Shown here piece by piece: positions 35,673 to 44,600 of a stretch of DNA of 64,000 bases. How positions within the stretch are numbered: position 1 is the first letter of the stretch; each line of letters begins with the position of its first letter. Made by a program: the position numbers and the translations under genes. This DNA is from JAXGXQ01 sp040772685 (GTDB lineage: Bacteria > Bacillota > Clostridia > Saccharofermentanales > UBA5734), in NCBI GenBank assembly GCA_040772685.1, contig JAXGXQ010000001.1:434001-498000 (forward strand), read 5' to 3'. Under the pieces are notes generated by a model. That model was not told the DNA's origin and made no database searches. It worked only from the letters and a program-made list of their open reading frames with translations.

Positions 35673-37009
35673 TAGTAGGCGATTCCCTGTTCGTACATAG
35701 CGGTTGCCACTTTAAGGAAACCAGCAATATTAGCGCCGAGATGAGTGTTGTCAGGCTCACCGTAGGCAGCTGCGGCCGCGCTGACGTTTTTATAAATATT
35801 TTCCATGATGTCTTTAAGCTTAGCATCAACTTTTTCGAAACTCCAGCTCAGGCGCATCGCGTTCTGGCTCATTTCCAGGGCTGAACAGGCTACGCCGCCG
35901 GCATTGGCTGCTTTTGCCGGGCCATAAATGATGTTGTTTTCGAGATAAACATCAATTGCTTCGGGTGTGGAAGGCATATTAGCGCCTTCGCCAACCGCGT
36001 AACAGCCATTTTTAATCAGGGCTTTGGCTGATTCACCGTCGAGTTCATTTTGCGTGGCGCAAGGCAGCGCAACATCGCAGGGGATTTGCCAGATACCGGT
36101 GTAGCCCTCGGTGTAAGTAGCGTTGGGGCGATCCTGGAGGTACTCTTTGATTCGGCCGCGGCGTACCAGCTTAATTTCCTTAATTACCGCCAAGTCCACG
36201 CCCTCGGGGTCATAAATATAACCGTCGGAATCGCTCATGGCCACAACTTTGGCTCCAAGCTGGGTTGCCTTTTCATTGGCATAAATCGCAACATTGCCCG
36301 AACCGGAAACAATCACGGTTGCTCCCTGGAAGCTTCTACCTTTGGCTTTCAGAGCCGCATCCATAAAATAGAGCAACCCATAGCCTGTAGCTTCGGTGCG
36401 GCCAAGTGAGCCGCCCCAGGTAAGGCCTTTACCAGTCAGCACACTGGTGTAATCGTTTTTCAGGCGCTTGTACTGGCCGTACATATAGCCGATTTCACGG
36501 GCTCCAGTGCCGATATCGCCCGCTGGGATGTCGGTATCTTCACCGATGTGCCGGGAAAGTTCAGTCATAAAGCTCTGGCAAAACCGCATAACTTCAAGAT
36601 CACTCTTGCCGCGCGGATTAAAGTCAGAACCGCCTTTACCGCCGCCAATCGGCAATCCGGTAAGCGAGTTTTTCAAAACCTGCTCAAATCCCAGAAATTT
36701 GATAACACTAAGGTTAACTGAGGGATGCAGCCGTAAACCACCTTTATAGGGGCCGATGGCACTGTTGAACTGAACCCGGAAGCCGCGGTTTACGTGGACT
36801 CTGCCCGCATCGTCAATCCAGGGCACCCGGAAAATGATCTGGCGCTCAGGTTCAAGAAACCGATCAAATATGCCGGCAGCAACCCATTCGGGATGACGTT
36901 CGGCGACTGGTTCCAGGCTGACCAGCACTTCTTTAACCGCTTGCAAAAATTCCGGTTCATGCGGGTTGCGAGCGACCAGGCGTTCATATACAGGTTCAAG
37001 GATTTTCAT
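35672..37009 (-). CDS. gdhA: Glutamate dehydrogenase (hexameric, probably NADP-dependent)
   Basis: 445 residues. FRVPWIDDAGRVHVNRGFRVQFNSAIGPYKGGLRLHPSVNLSVIKFLGFEQ, then the substrate loop LPIGGGKGGSDFNPRGKSD with the catalytic Lys, and GDIGTGAREIGYMYGQYKRL. A Rossmann NAD(P) site follows (VIVSGSGNVAIYANEKATQLGAKVVAMSD). This is the small hexameric GDH of bacteria and fungi; the Ser-Asp after the beta-strand suits NADPH. It assimilates ammonia into glutamate. A clear promoter lies at 37097-37125. Confidence 0.96.
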   Translation of the reverse strand: MKILEPVYERLVARNPHEPEFLQAVKEVLVSLEPVAERHPEWVAAGIFDRFLEPERQIIFRVPWIDDAGRVHVNRGFRVQFNSAIGPYKGGLRLHPSVNLSVIKFLGFEQVLKNSLTGLPIGGGKGGSDFNPRGKSDLEVMRFCQSFMTELSRHIGEDTDIPAGDIGTGAREIGYMYGQYKRLKNDYTSVLTGKGLTWGGSLGRTEATGYGLLYFMDAALKAKGRSFQGATVIVSGSGNVAIYANEKATQLGAKVVAMSDSDGYIYDPEGVDLAVIKEIKLVRRGRIKEYLQDRPNATYTEGYTGIWQIPCDVALPCATQNELDGESAKALIKNGCYAVGEGANMPSTPEAIDVYLENNIIYGPAKAANAGGVACSALEMSQNAMRLSWSFEKVDAKLKDIMENIYKNVSAAAAAYGEPDNTHLGANIAGFLKVATAMYEQGIAY

Positions 37010-37096
37010 AGTTATTCCCCCAATTTATGGTCAAGCAGCATTGCACTTCTAATGTACCACGCTGACACTGAGCAGATCTGGCTGATTGTTGTAAAC

Positions 37097-37125
37097 ATTT
37101 TAGTACGCGGCTATTTTCATGTCAA
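37097..37125 (-). promoter_or_regulatory. Sigma-A promoter of gdhA
   Basis: TTGACA (37125-37120), a 17-nt spacer and TAAAAT (37102-37097) on the minus strand, about 90 nt before the gdhA ATG. The -35 box overlaps the T-run of the upstream terminator. Confidence 0.8.
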
Positions 37126-37161
37126 TAAAAAATGCAGGAACGAATGTCATTTCCTGCATTT
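37126..37161 (-). terminator. Terminator downstream of the mgsA-like gene
   Basis: A perfect 11-bp stem AAATGCAGGAA/TTCCTGCATTT with a 10-nt loop, followed by T residues on the minus strand. Confidence 0.85.
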
Positions 37162-37236
37162 ATGTGCATATTATCAGTTTTAATTCATTGTTTCTGCGAG
37201 TTTTTGATATTTTTACTGCAGTTCAGCGCCTGAAAG

Positions 37237-37626
37237 TCAGCGTACAAGCTCACGCCAGTCGAGATCACCGCGGTCGATAGCCAATACAAGCAGCTCGGAA
37301 GTCGCGATATTGGTCGCGATCGGGATGCTGTTAGTGTCACAGGCTTTCATCAGCGAGTTGGGCAGATCGTAGGCTTCGAGCAAAGGGTCGCGCAAATAGA
37401 TAACTGCGTCGATTTCGTTATAATGCACTCTGGAAGCAAGTTGATCGAGCCCGCTGACAAGGTCGGCAGCTAAACCGTCAACGTTTATTTTAGCCGAATC
37501 GTTGATCAGACGAGCGGTGTTAAATAACGAAAACAAGTTATGGCGCGAGAGTATTTGGCTATAGGCAATACAAAAATTTACCAATAGCTCATTCTTGCGA
37601 TTATCAGCAAGAAGTACGATATTCAC
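37237..37626 (-). CDS. Methylglyoxal synthase-like protein, divergent
   Basis: 129 residues, close to the 137 of the Bacillus enzyme. MNIVLLADNRKNELLVNFC at the start, YLRDPLLEAYDL and IPIATNIATSELLVLAIDRGDLDWREL at the end match MgsA closely, including the second catalytic Asp. The phosphate-binding TGTTG loop of true methylglyoxal synthases is replaced by LFNTAR, and GPLGGDQ is reduced to GLDQ. Binding of dihydroxyacetone phosphate is therefore doubtful. The gene starts at GTG behind AGGAGG and has its own promoter and terminator. Confidence 0.75.
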   Translation of the reverse strand: MNIVLLADNRKNELLVNFCIAYSQILSRHNLFSLFNTARLINDSAKINVDGLAADLVSGLDQLASRVHYNEIDAVIYLRDPLLEAYDLPNSLMKACDTNSIPIATNIATSELLVLAIDRGDLDWRELVR

Positions 37627-37688
37627 AAATATTCCTCCTGATTCGGCAATCTTTTTAAACTGCCGATTAAATTAACTCATATTGCTCT

Positions 37689-37717
37689 ATTTTATATATC
37701 ATTGCCTAAAAAATCAA
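37689..37717 (-). promoter_or_regulatory. Promoter of the mgsA-like gene
   Basis: TTGATT (37717-37712), a 17-nt spacer and TAAAAT (37694-37689) on the minus strand, about 60 nt before the start codon. Confidence 0.65.
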
Positions 37718-37855
37718 TACTAAATATCACTGTAGCTGTGCAATTAGGCAATGCAAATGTTTCATACAGCAATCTAAGCAAGTATAACAACTAAAATGAT
37801 AAAAGTAGAACTGCCTTTGTTACAGTTTTTACGACAATATATTAATTTACTAAAA

Positions 37856-40168
37856 TCAATTTACACCCGGCAGAATGACCAAATCATGGTCGGTTTTCAC
37901 GCCAAAACCGAAATATTCATCCAAAAGAGCTTTAGTTATGCCAATGGTATTTGAACCCCAGGCACCTTTTTCCACTATTTGCGCAATCGCGACTTCGGGA
38001 TTATCTGCTGGTGCATAGGCTATGAACAAGCCGTTGGAAGACGAAACATCTTCGAAGCCCGTTTCGGCCGTACCGGTTTTAGCAGCAACTTTAACGGGAT
38101 AATCCTTGAAGTAGGAATAAGCAGTGCCTTCTTTGTCATGAGCAACAGCGATCATGCTTTCACGCACGGCTTGCAAAGTTGATTCTTTTAAGTCAATCGG
38201 TTCCGGCTCCTGATGGTCAGCCTGAACAATCGTGCCGTCATTCCGGGTTACAGAATCGATTACATAAGGGGTTACCAGATTACCTGTTGCCAGCGAAGCT
38301 GTGAAACGGGCCAACTGCAGAATTGAAAAGCTGTTATCGAACTGACCGATCGCAGATTGAGCAGTATCGGCCGGGAACCAGGTTTGATCGACTGGATTGG
38401 CGCGCAGCAATTTCTTTGTTTCGCGGCTGGAACGGTAGCCTTTGGCCTCGCCGGGGAGATCAATTCCGGTTCGTTCACCCAGGCCAAGCATTTTTCCGTA
38501 TTTATCAATACTATCGATGCCGGTGCGCACACCAAGCTGGTAAAAATAAACGTTGCAGGAAGTAGCCATCGCCCGCTTCAGCGTCAGGTTGCCATGTCCG
38601 CGGCTGGGATATTCCAGACAGCGGAAAGGCCAGTTGTCAATTGTTATTCTACCGGGGTCGTTAATCACATTGTTGTTTGGAGTAATAGCTCCGGTTTCCA
38701 GGCCGGCAATTGCCGTAACTGGCTTGAAAGTAGAACCTGGCGCGTAGATTTCCATCATCGTCCGGTTCCACATGGCTTTTTGTTGATTATTCGTCAAGTA
38801 GTCCACAACGCGAGCTCTGGCTTCCTCATCAGTTGCCTGATCGATAAAATCACTTGGATTATAGGAAGGATAGCTGGCCATCGCCAGAATTTTCCCGGTG
38901 CGGACATCCAGCATCACAACTGCGCCGGCATCAGCATCACCCAGGTTGGCATTGCGAGGGCTGCTGCGGATTTCTTCAATGACCTCTTCCAACACGCGAT
39001 TGGCAGTTTTTTGTAAATTAAGATCGATCGTGAGGCGAACATTGGCGCCGGGAATCGGGTCACTGCCCGACAACTCCGAAAAGAAGGTGCCATCTTCACC
39101 GGCTATACTCCAAATGTTATAGGGCTTAGTGCCGCTGCGCCCGGCCAAATAACGTTCGGCTGACGCCTCCACTCCCGCTTGCCCGGTAATCGCGTCCGGG
39201 GCGTACCCCAACGATTTCAGTTCTTCGTACTGGCTGGCCGAGATACGGCCGGTATAACCGATGACATGGCTCAAGTGCCTGGCATCGTCAGTATATACAC
39301 GTTCAGAATCAAGACCGGTCATAACTCCTCGGAAACGGTAATTCTGCTCAGTGATAATACTGACAACTTCGTCAGGGATCCCGCGGACCAGCTCTACAGG
39401 CCTGCCGTTGATGAAAGTCCAATTGTTTTTAGTCAGCAGGTATCGCAGGTTAATAATCTGCATTGCCTCAGTTTTGGTGTACATTTGTCCGTCTGCTTCC
39501 GGATCTTCAATCGCGTATTTGTAGCGCAGCCAGTCAAAAAATATGTCCGGATTGAGCTTGACAGCATCATTCAGCGCTGATTCCGCCTGGCCTGCCTTTG
39601 GCTGTTTGAGCGCATAAAGGTTACTGTCTGTCTGCCAATAGGTAATTTCTTTATCATCTTTCATGAATATTGGCAGGCCGCAATCATCTCCATCACCCTC
39701 GGCATGTGAACAAGCCGAATGGTCTAGTTGAAAGTAATCAGCTAATTCCGGCTCAAAAGTCACGTTGTGTGCCTGCAAAAATTCAGCTAAATCAAGCAGC
39801 ATGGCATTAAGCTGCAGGTCTGGCAACGAAGCATAAGTCAGGTACAGCACGTTGACTGAACGTGAATAAGCCAAAGGTATGCCAGCAGCGTCAACAATAT
39901 CACCGCGATTGGCCGGAATAACTTGCTGTCTGGAAACACCGGATGTTTCGCTGACCGGAGCGGCGGATACACCGGTAAGCTGCAAAGCAGCCGTATTGTA
40001 GAAAATCATCACTCCGGCCAACAAAAAAGCAATTGCCAGCAAAGCGTAGCGACTGCGTAAAAAACGGCCCAGCCGGTTCTTCAGCTGTGGGCGTTCCTCC
40101 TGGGCCTGCTGCTCGTCTTGACTGGCATCATCAAACGTATAATAACTGCCAAACTTGGGGTCACTCAC
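37856..40168 (-). CDS. mrdA: Penicillin-binding protein 2 (class B transpeptidase)
   Basis: 770 residues. Cytoplasmic tail of about 40 residues, one TM helix (41-58), dimerisation/pedestal domain with IPANRGDIVDAAGIPLAYS, and then the transpeptidase domain. Catalytic STFK at about 479, SCN at 537 and KTGT at 697. A class B PBP that cross-links side-wall peptidoglycan with the RodA elongation machinery. It overlaps mreD by 4 nt at the end of the mreCD unit, so it is the shape-maintenance PBP2 and not a division PBP. The insertion at 150-200 with CGLPIF is longer than in E. coli. Confidence 0.95.
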   Translation of the reverse strand: MSDPKFGSYYTFDDASQDEQQAQEERPQLKNRLGRFLRSRYALLAIAFLLAGVMIFYNTAALQLTGVSAAPVSETSGVSRQQVIPANRGDIVDAAGIPLAYSRSVNVLYLTYASLPDLQLNAMLLDLAEFLQAHNVTFEPELADYFQLDHSACSHAEGDGDDCGLPIFMKDDKEITYWQTDSNLYALKQPKAGQAESALNDAVKLNPDIFFDWLRYKYAIEDPEADGQMYTKTEAMQIINLRYLLTKNNWTFINGRPVELVRGIPDEVVSIITEQNYRFRGVMTGLDSERVYTDDARHLSHVIGYTGRISASQYEELKSLGYAPDAITGQAGVEASAERYLAGRSGTKPYNIWSIAGEDGTFFSELSGSDPIPGANVRLTIDLNLQKTANRVLEEVIEEIRSSPRNANLGDADAGAVVMLDVRTGKILAMASYPSYNPSDFIDQATDEEARARVVDYLTNNQQKAMWNRTMMEIYAPGSTFKPVTAIAGLETGAITPNNNVINDPGRITIDNWPFRCLEYPSRGHGNLTLKRAMATSCNVYFYQLGVRTGIDSIDKYGKMLGLGERTGIDLPGEAKGYRSSRETKKLLRANPVDQTWFPADTAQSAIGQFDNSFSILQLARFTASLATGNLVTPYVIDSVTRNDGTIVQADHQEPEPIDLKESTLQAVRESMIAVAHDKEGTAYSYFKDYPVKVAAKTGTAETGFEDVSSSNGLFIAYAPADNPEVAIAQIVEKGAWGSNTIGITKALLDEYFGFGVKTDHDLVILPGVN

Positions 40169-40740
40169 CAGACATGATCTCCTGTAAGCACTTCAGAGTT
40201 TACATTATGTAGATGGCCTTTACGGTAAGGCCCGGTGTGAAGCAGCAGCTGAAACATGGGAACTGCCGCCGCCAGATTAAGCAATAACGAGCCGGCGCCG
40301 GTCCGGGACATCTGTTGCCAGAGGATTTGCCACTCAGGCACCGTGTCTTGAACCATAGGAAAAAAGCGATTAAGCCCGACGATAAAAATTGTGTAAAACA
40401 CGGTCACCAACGCAACCAGAATTAAAGCAAAAAACTGTTGGCGGCGAAAACGCTGACGGAAAAGGAGCGCGCCGCAGATACCGGCATACATCAGAAGCAG
40501 CATCCCCATACCCAGGCTGCGGCCGGCAAGAGAGTCACGCAAATAGCCAGCAGCCAAACCGATAGCAATGCCGTCGCCTATGCCGAACAGAAACCCACTG
40601 AGTACACTCAATACCAGTGTAAAATCAGGCCCGGCGCCCCAAAGCATCCAGGTACCCGGCCAGAATATCTGCAAAATGGCGCTGCCCAGCAGAGCAATGG
40701 CGTAGACAGCAAGCTGACGGATCCGGGCACTGCGTTCCAT
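40165..40740 (-). CDS. mreD: Rod shape-determining protein MreD
   Basis: 191 residues with five to six TM helices and few loops: LAVYAIALLGSAILQIFWPG, then GPDFTLVLSVLSGFLFGIGDGIAIGLAAGYLRD (the conserved PDF...G..SG..Q/RD pattern of MreD). The gene starts one base after the mreC stop and overlaps mrdA by 4 nt. It works with MreC and PBP2 in the elongasome. Confidence 0.9.
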   Translation of the reverse strand: MERSARIRQLAVYAIALLGSAILQIFWPGTWMLWGAGPDFTLVLSVLSGFLFGIGDGIAIGLAAGYLRDSLAGRSLGMGMLLLMYAGICGALLFRQRFRRQQFFALILVALVTVFYTIFIVGLNRFFPMVQDTVPEWQILWQQMSRTGAGSLLLNLAAAVPMFQLLLHTGPYRKGHLHNVNSEVLTGDHVW

Positions 40741-40741
40741 G

Positions 40742-41635
40742 CTACTCCTTCCCTTTCATAATAAATACGGTCTCAATGTTCTCGAGATCTATGTAGGGTT
40801 GCAGAATAGCCATACGGGTTTGGCGCGAGCCTGAATCCCGAACTTCTGTTACCTTGCCAATCGGCAGACCGGCCGGGAACAGGCCGCCTTCGCCGCTGGT
40901 AATGATTTCGTCACCCACCCGGATCACCGCAGCCGCGGGAATGTGGTCAACCACACAAAAACCCTGGCTTTTCAAATCAATATCGCCACGTACCCGTACC
41001 AGTGCGCCGGTAGCCGAATTCACTTTGGCACTCATCGCAAAGCCTTCATGGAGCAGCGGTAGAATTCGCGCCGAAACCAAATCCGTTGAAAGCACACGCC
41101 CCACTAAACGGGACTGTGCGTCAACCACGGCAAAAGATGATGTTTCGGAAACATTAATCCCATCCTTTTGACCTGAATCTATCCGGAAAATATCAAACCA
41201 GGAACCGAGTTCACGCGTCATGATGCGGGCACCGACAATTTCGTAATTGGAATAGCGGTCTTTCAGTTGGAAAGCATCTTTCAGTGACTCGTATTGACGG
41301 CCGGCTTCCTGCAACTGGATAATCTGGTTTTTCAGCTCGGCATTCTCTTGCTCCAAGGCGCGGTTCTCTTCACGTATCTTCACGCCTTCGCGAAACGCGT
41401 TGTAAAAGTCGTTAGCCTTCGTCATGACTCCGTAAATCGCGCTCTGAACTGGCCCGAAAACAATCGAAACCGGACTGGTGAGGGTATTCAAAAAACTGCC
41501 AGGTATTGAGGACAATAAAATAAAAGCCAACAACAAAAGTGTTGTGAATACCACCAGGACAATTTTATTTTTGAATAAGCGGTGCAAGGTGCTGCCTGAT
41601 TCCTTCCTGATAATGGTTGGTTTATAATAGCCCAA
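40742..41635 (-). CDS. mreC: Rod shape-determining protein MreC
   Basis: 297 residues from TTG 41635. TM helix (about 27-46), coiled coil near 85-118 (REENRALEQENAELKNQIIQL) and a two-barrel periplasmic-type domain with VDAQSRLVGRV and EIITSGEGGLFPAGLPIGKV, the MreC signature. A second possible start, TTG at 41587, would give LHRLFKNKIV and has GGAAGGA upstream. radC ends 13 nt before, leaving no room for mreB. Confidence 0.93.
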   Translation of the reverse strand: MGYYKPTIIRKESGSTLHRLFKNKIVLVVFTTLLLLAFILLSSIPGSFLNTLTSPVSIVFGPVQSAIYGVMTKANDFYNAFREGVKIREENRALEQENAELKNQIIQLQEAGRQYESLKDAFQLKDRYSNYEIVGARIMTRELGSWFDIFRIDSGQKDGINVSETSSFAVVDAQSRLVGRVLSTDLVSARILPLLHEGFAMSAKVNSATGALVRVRGDIDLKSQGFCVVDHIPAAAVIRVGDEIITSGEGGLFPAGLPIGKVTEVRDSGSRQTRMAILQPYIDLENIETVFIMKGKE

Positions 41636-41648
41636 ACCCAGAGCCTTT

Positions 41649-42485
41649 TCAAATTGATCCCTGCTGTTTCAAGCTGGTAAAACCACCGCGGGCTACAATG
41701 ATATGGTCAACCACTCTAACTCCCATTAATTCGCCCATCTCGACAAACCGGCGAGTAGTCTCAATGTCTTCCGTGCTCGGCGAAGGGTCACCGCTGGGGT
41801 GATTATGAGCCAGGATCAGGGCTGCGGCATTAGCCCTGACAGCTTCTCGGAACAAATCGCGCGGGCAGATTACTGAAGCGGAAAGACCGCCTTCTGCAAT
41901 CCGGATTACTCTGATAACACGATTGCGGATATCCATCAGGACTGCCCGTAATTCCTCGCGCGGCAGGTTTGCCATTTCTGTTTCAACCAGCCTGGCTGCG
42001 TCCTCAGGTGTACGGATTGTTTCCCGCGGTTTGCGGGCACCGGCACCGGCCCGCGCAGCAATTTCGATTATTGCTTTCAGCTGGATCGCCCGTACTCTGC
42101 CAATACCTGCATGAGACATTAGTTCCTCCAAAGATCTTTCCTGGAGGAAATCGAGCCCGCCCTTGCCGTCAGAAGCATTGATTATCAAATTTTGAGCTAA
42201 CTGCAAAGCATTGGAATTGCGGTTGCCGTTGCGAATGATAATTGCCAGCAACTCTGCATCTGTCAGGGCAGCAGGTCCAAGCGCACAAAAGCGTTCGCTT
42301 GGCCGCTCGCTGTCTGGAATCTGTTTCATAGTGTAGCGGATGTCAGAGTCAGCGCCTGTTTTTGTTTCTGCAGCAGTTGCAGCAAAAGATTCAGCGGTGG
42401 TTGCGGCAACAGATTCAGCAGTGGTTACGGTAACAGATGCAGCGGCGGTTGCGGAAATTGTGTCAATGGCAGTAATTGTAGACAT
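41649..42485 (-). CDS. radC: RadC-family JAB-domain protein
   Basis: 278 residues. The RadC core starts at MKQIPDSERPSERF (residue 53), with a helix-hairpin-helix (LMSHAGIGRVRAIQLKAIIEIA) and a JAB/MPN+ metalloprotease-like domain: EGGLSASVICPRDLFREAV and LAHNHPSGDPSPSTEDIETT (HxHx7S...D). The first 52 residues are an odd Thr/Ala-rich repeat-like stretch without a counterpart in RadC. The only good ribosome binding site lies before residue 1, so this extension is probably translated. RadC is competence-induced in several Firmicutes; its biochemical role is unsettled. Confidence 0.93.
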   Translation of the reverse strand: MSTITAIDTISATAAASVTVTTAESVAATTAESFAATAAETKTGADSDIRYTMKQIPDSERPSERFCALGPAALTDAELLAIIIRNGNRNSNALQLAQNLIINASDGKGGLDFLQERSLEELMSHAGIGRVRAIQLKAIIEIAARAGAGARKPRETIRTPEDAARLVETEMANLPREELRAVLMDIRNRVIRVIRIAEGGLSASVICPRDLFREAVRANAAALILAHNHPSGDPSPSTEDIETTRRFVEMGELMGVRVVDHIIVARGGFTSLKQQGSI

Positions 42486-42487
42486 AA

Positions 42488-42506
42488 GCCCTCCTGTTGA
42501 GAGGGC
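42488..42506 (-). promoter_or_regulatory. Hairpin burying the radC ribosome binding site
   Basis: GCCCTC and GAGGGC (minus strand) pair over a 7-nt loop, extendable by G-T and A-T pairs. The 3' arm contains most of AGGAGG, 5-6 nt before the radC ATG. It starts only 4 nt after the maf stop. Confidence 0.55.
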
Positions 42507-42509
42507 CTG

Positions 42510-43187
42510 TCAGGCAAACGGTAAGATAAATGAACGCATCTGAACTGATCCTGTTGTCGCAGCCATTTCCTTAAGTTCGACAAACAGTCGGTGCACAGGC
42601 AGGCCCATTACGTTGTAATAGCAACCGTTGATCCCTTTGATAAATGCCGCGCCAAGGCCTTGAATGCCGTAGGCGCCGGCTTTGTCAAAGGGTTCACCAG
42701 AAGCAAGATACCAATCAATCATTGCCTCGTCGAGGCGGCCAAAAGTTACTTCTGTTGTTTCAGCAACATTTTTTTGCTTAACGCTGCCACCTGATCTGAT
42801 TTGAATTGCCAGCCCGGTCACGACCTTATGTGTGCGGTTGGACAGCAGTTGCAGCATATCAGCCGCTTCCCTGCCAGTTTCCGGCTTGCCCAACATTTTT
42901 CCGTCAATGGTTACGATTGTATCCGCAGCGATTACCAGCGCTTCAGCAGGCAGCTCATTTTGTTCAAGCAAAGCCGTAAGCTTGCCGGCAGCGAGTTGAC
43001 CGGCTAAATCTGCCGGCTCGGCTACTGAGTCTGTTTTAGTAGTATTCATCAGCGGCAACTCATCGTATGCAGGCACAATCACAGTTATCCGCTCAGGCGG
43101 GTAAAAACGCTCCAGCAGCTCCAAACGGCGCGGCGAAGCACTGGCCAGCACCAGCCGCGGCAGCGCGTATGTGTTAAAACTCGGCAT
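42510..43187 (-). CDS. maf: Maf-like nucleotide pyrophosphatase
   Basis: 225 residues from MPSFNTYALPRLVLASASPRRLELLERF; the SASPRR motif is the Maf signature. ADTIVTIDGKMLGKP, LSNRTHKVVTGLAI and PFDKAGAYGIQGLGAAFIKGINGCYYNVMGLP follow, all catalytic or structural landmarks. Maf proteins hydrolyse dTTP/UTP or modified nucleotides. The start lies inside the asnS 3' end (14 nt overlap), without a strong ribosome binding site. An in-frame start at 43235 is less likely. Confidence 0.93.
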   Translation of the reverse strand: MPSFNTYALPRLVLASASPRRLELLERFYPPERITVIVPAYDELPLMNTTKTDSVAEPADLAGQLAAGKLTALLEQNELPAEALVIAADTIVTIDGKMLGKPETGREAADMLQLLSNRTHKVVTGLAIQIRSGGSVKQKNVAETTEVTFGRLDEAMIDWYLASGEPFDKAGAYGIQGLGAAFIKGINGCYYNVMGLPVHRLFVELKEMAATTGSVQMRSFILPFA

Positions 43188-44568
43188 TACCGGTAGTTCT
43201 CGGGAATGGAATGACGTCGCGGATGTTGGAAACACCGGTCAGGTACATAATCATGCGTTCAAAACCAAGACCGAAACCGGCATGGCGGACTGAGCCATAA
43301 CGGCGGAGATCCAGATACCACCAGTAATCAGCTTCGTTCAAGCCCATTTCCTGCATTCTGGCGAGCAGAACTTCGTAGTTGTCTTCACGCTGACTGCCGC
43401 CAATGATTTCGCCGATCCCGGGGACGAGGCAATCCATTGCCGCTACAGTACGGCCGTCTGGATTCTGCTTCATGTAGAAAGCCTTAATATCCTTCGGGTA
43501 ATCGACCACAAATACCGGCTTTTTGAATAGCTTCTCAGTCAGGAAACGTTCATGTTCTGTTTGCAGGTCACAGCCCCACTCAACCGGGTAGTTGAAGATC
43601 TTGCCTGCTTTCTTCAGCTCTTCAATCGCGTCAGTATAAGTGATGACGCCAAAATCAGAATCCGCGACCAGCTCAAGGCGTTCCAACAGCCCTTTATCGA
43701 CAAATTTATTGAAAAATTCCATTTCAGCGGGACAGGTATCAAGAACAGTGCGAATAATATAACGGATCATTTCCTCAGCTACCCGGCGATTGTCGGCTAA
43801 ATCGGCAAAAGCCATTTCCGGTTCAATCATCCAGAATTCCGCTGCGTGCCGGGCGGTATTAGAATTTTCGGCCCGGAATGTCGGCCCGAAGGTATATACA
43901 TTTCCGAAAGCCATAGCAAAGGCTTCCGCGTTTAGCTGACCGCTTACTGTCAGGTTCGCCTCATGGCCAAAGAAATCCTTGCTGAAATCTATCTCGCCTG
44001 CGGGCGTCAGCGGAGTTTGCTTAAGATCCAGTGTCGTCACCCGGAACATTTCACCGGCGCCTTCAGCATCGCTGCCCGTGATGATCGGCGTATTTACATA
44101 AACAAAATCACGTTCCTGGAAAAATTTATGAATCGCGAAGGCCGCAACCGAGCGCACACGGAACACAGCATTGAATAAATTGGTGCGGGGACGCAAATGG
44201 GCGATTGTTCGCAGGTATTCCGGCGTATGCCGTTTCGGCTGCAGAGGATATTCCGGTGGCGAACCGCCTTCAACCTCAACGCTGTTCGCTTTCAATTCAA
44301 ATGGTTGACTGGCATTTGGGGTTAATTCCAGAGTTCCTTCAACAATAATCGCTGAACCGTTGCCCAAGTGGGCAATCCGGTCGTAATCGGCAAGATGCTC
44401 GCGATCGATGACAACTTGCAGCGGACTAAAGTAAGAGCCGTCATTGAGGCTGATAAAACCAAATTGTTTTTGATCGCGCAGAGTGCGGATCCAACCGGCA
44501 ACACACAAAGTTTTGCCAGCATACTGTGCCGGATCGCGATATAGTTCACGAATTGCTGTTTTGTTCAT
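43174..44568 (-). CDS. asnS: Asparaginyl-tRNA synthetase
   Basis: 464 residues from MNKTAIRELYRDPAQYAGKT; the frame is open to 44619 but the homology starts here. N-terminal OB-fold anticodon-binding domain (GWIRTLRDQKQFGFISLNDGS), class II core with FRAENSNTARHAAEFWMIEPEMAF (motif 2), PKDIKAFYMKQNPDGRTVAAMDCLVPGIGEIIGGSQRE, and motif 3 GFGLGFERMIMYLTG. The AsnRS-type motif 2 and absence of an AspRS insertion separate it from AspS. Charges tRNA-Asn. Confidence 0.96.
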   Translation of the reverse strand: MNKTAIRELYRDPAQYAGKTLCVAGWIRTLRDQKQFGFISLNDGSYFSPLQVVIDREHLADYDRIAHLGNGSAIIVEGTLELTPNASQPFELKANSVEVEGGSPPEYPLQPKRHTPEYLRTIAHLRPRTNLFNAVFRVRSVAAFAIHKFFQERDFVYVNTPIITGSDAEGAGEMFRVTTLDLKQTPLTPAGEIDFSKDFFGHEANLTVSGQLNAEAFAMAFGNVYTFGPTFRAENSNTARHAAEFWMIEPEMAFADLADNRRVAEEMIRYIIRTVLDTCPAEMEFFNKFVDKGLLERLELVADSDFGVITYTDAIEELKKAGKIFNYPVEWGCDLQTEHERFLTEKLFKKPVFVVDYPKDIKAFYMKQNPDGRTVAAMDCLVPGIGEIIGGSQREDNYEVLLARMQEMGLNEADYWWYLDLRRYGSVRHAGFGLGFERMIMYLTGVSNIRDVIPFPRTTGNAEF

Positions 44569-44600
44569 GCTTGCTTCTTTTCCCTTCTTCCAGCCTTGCT

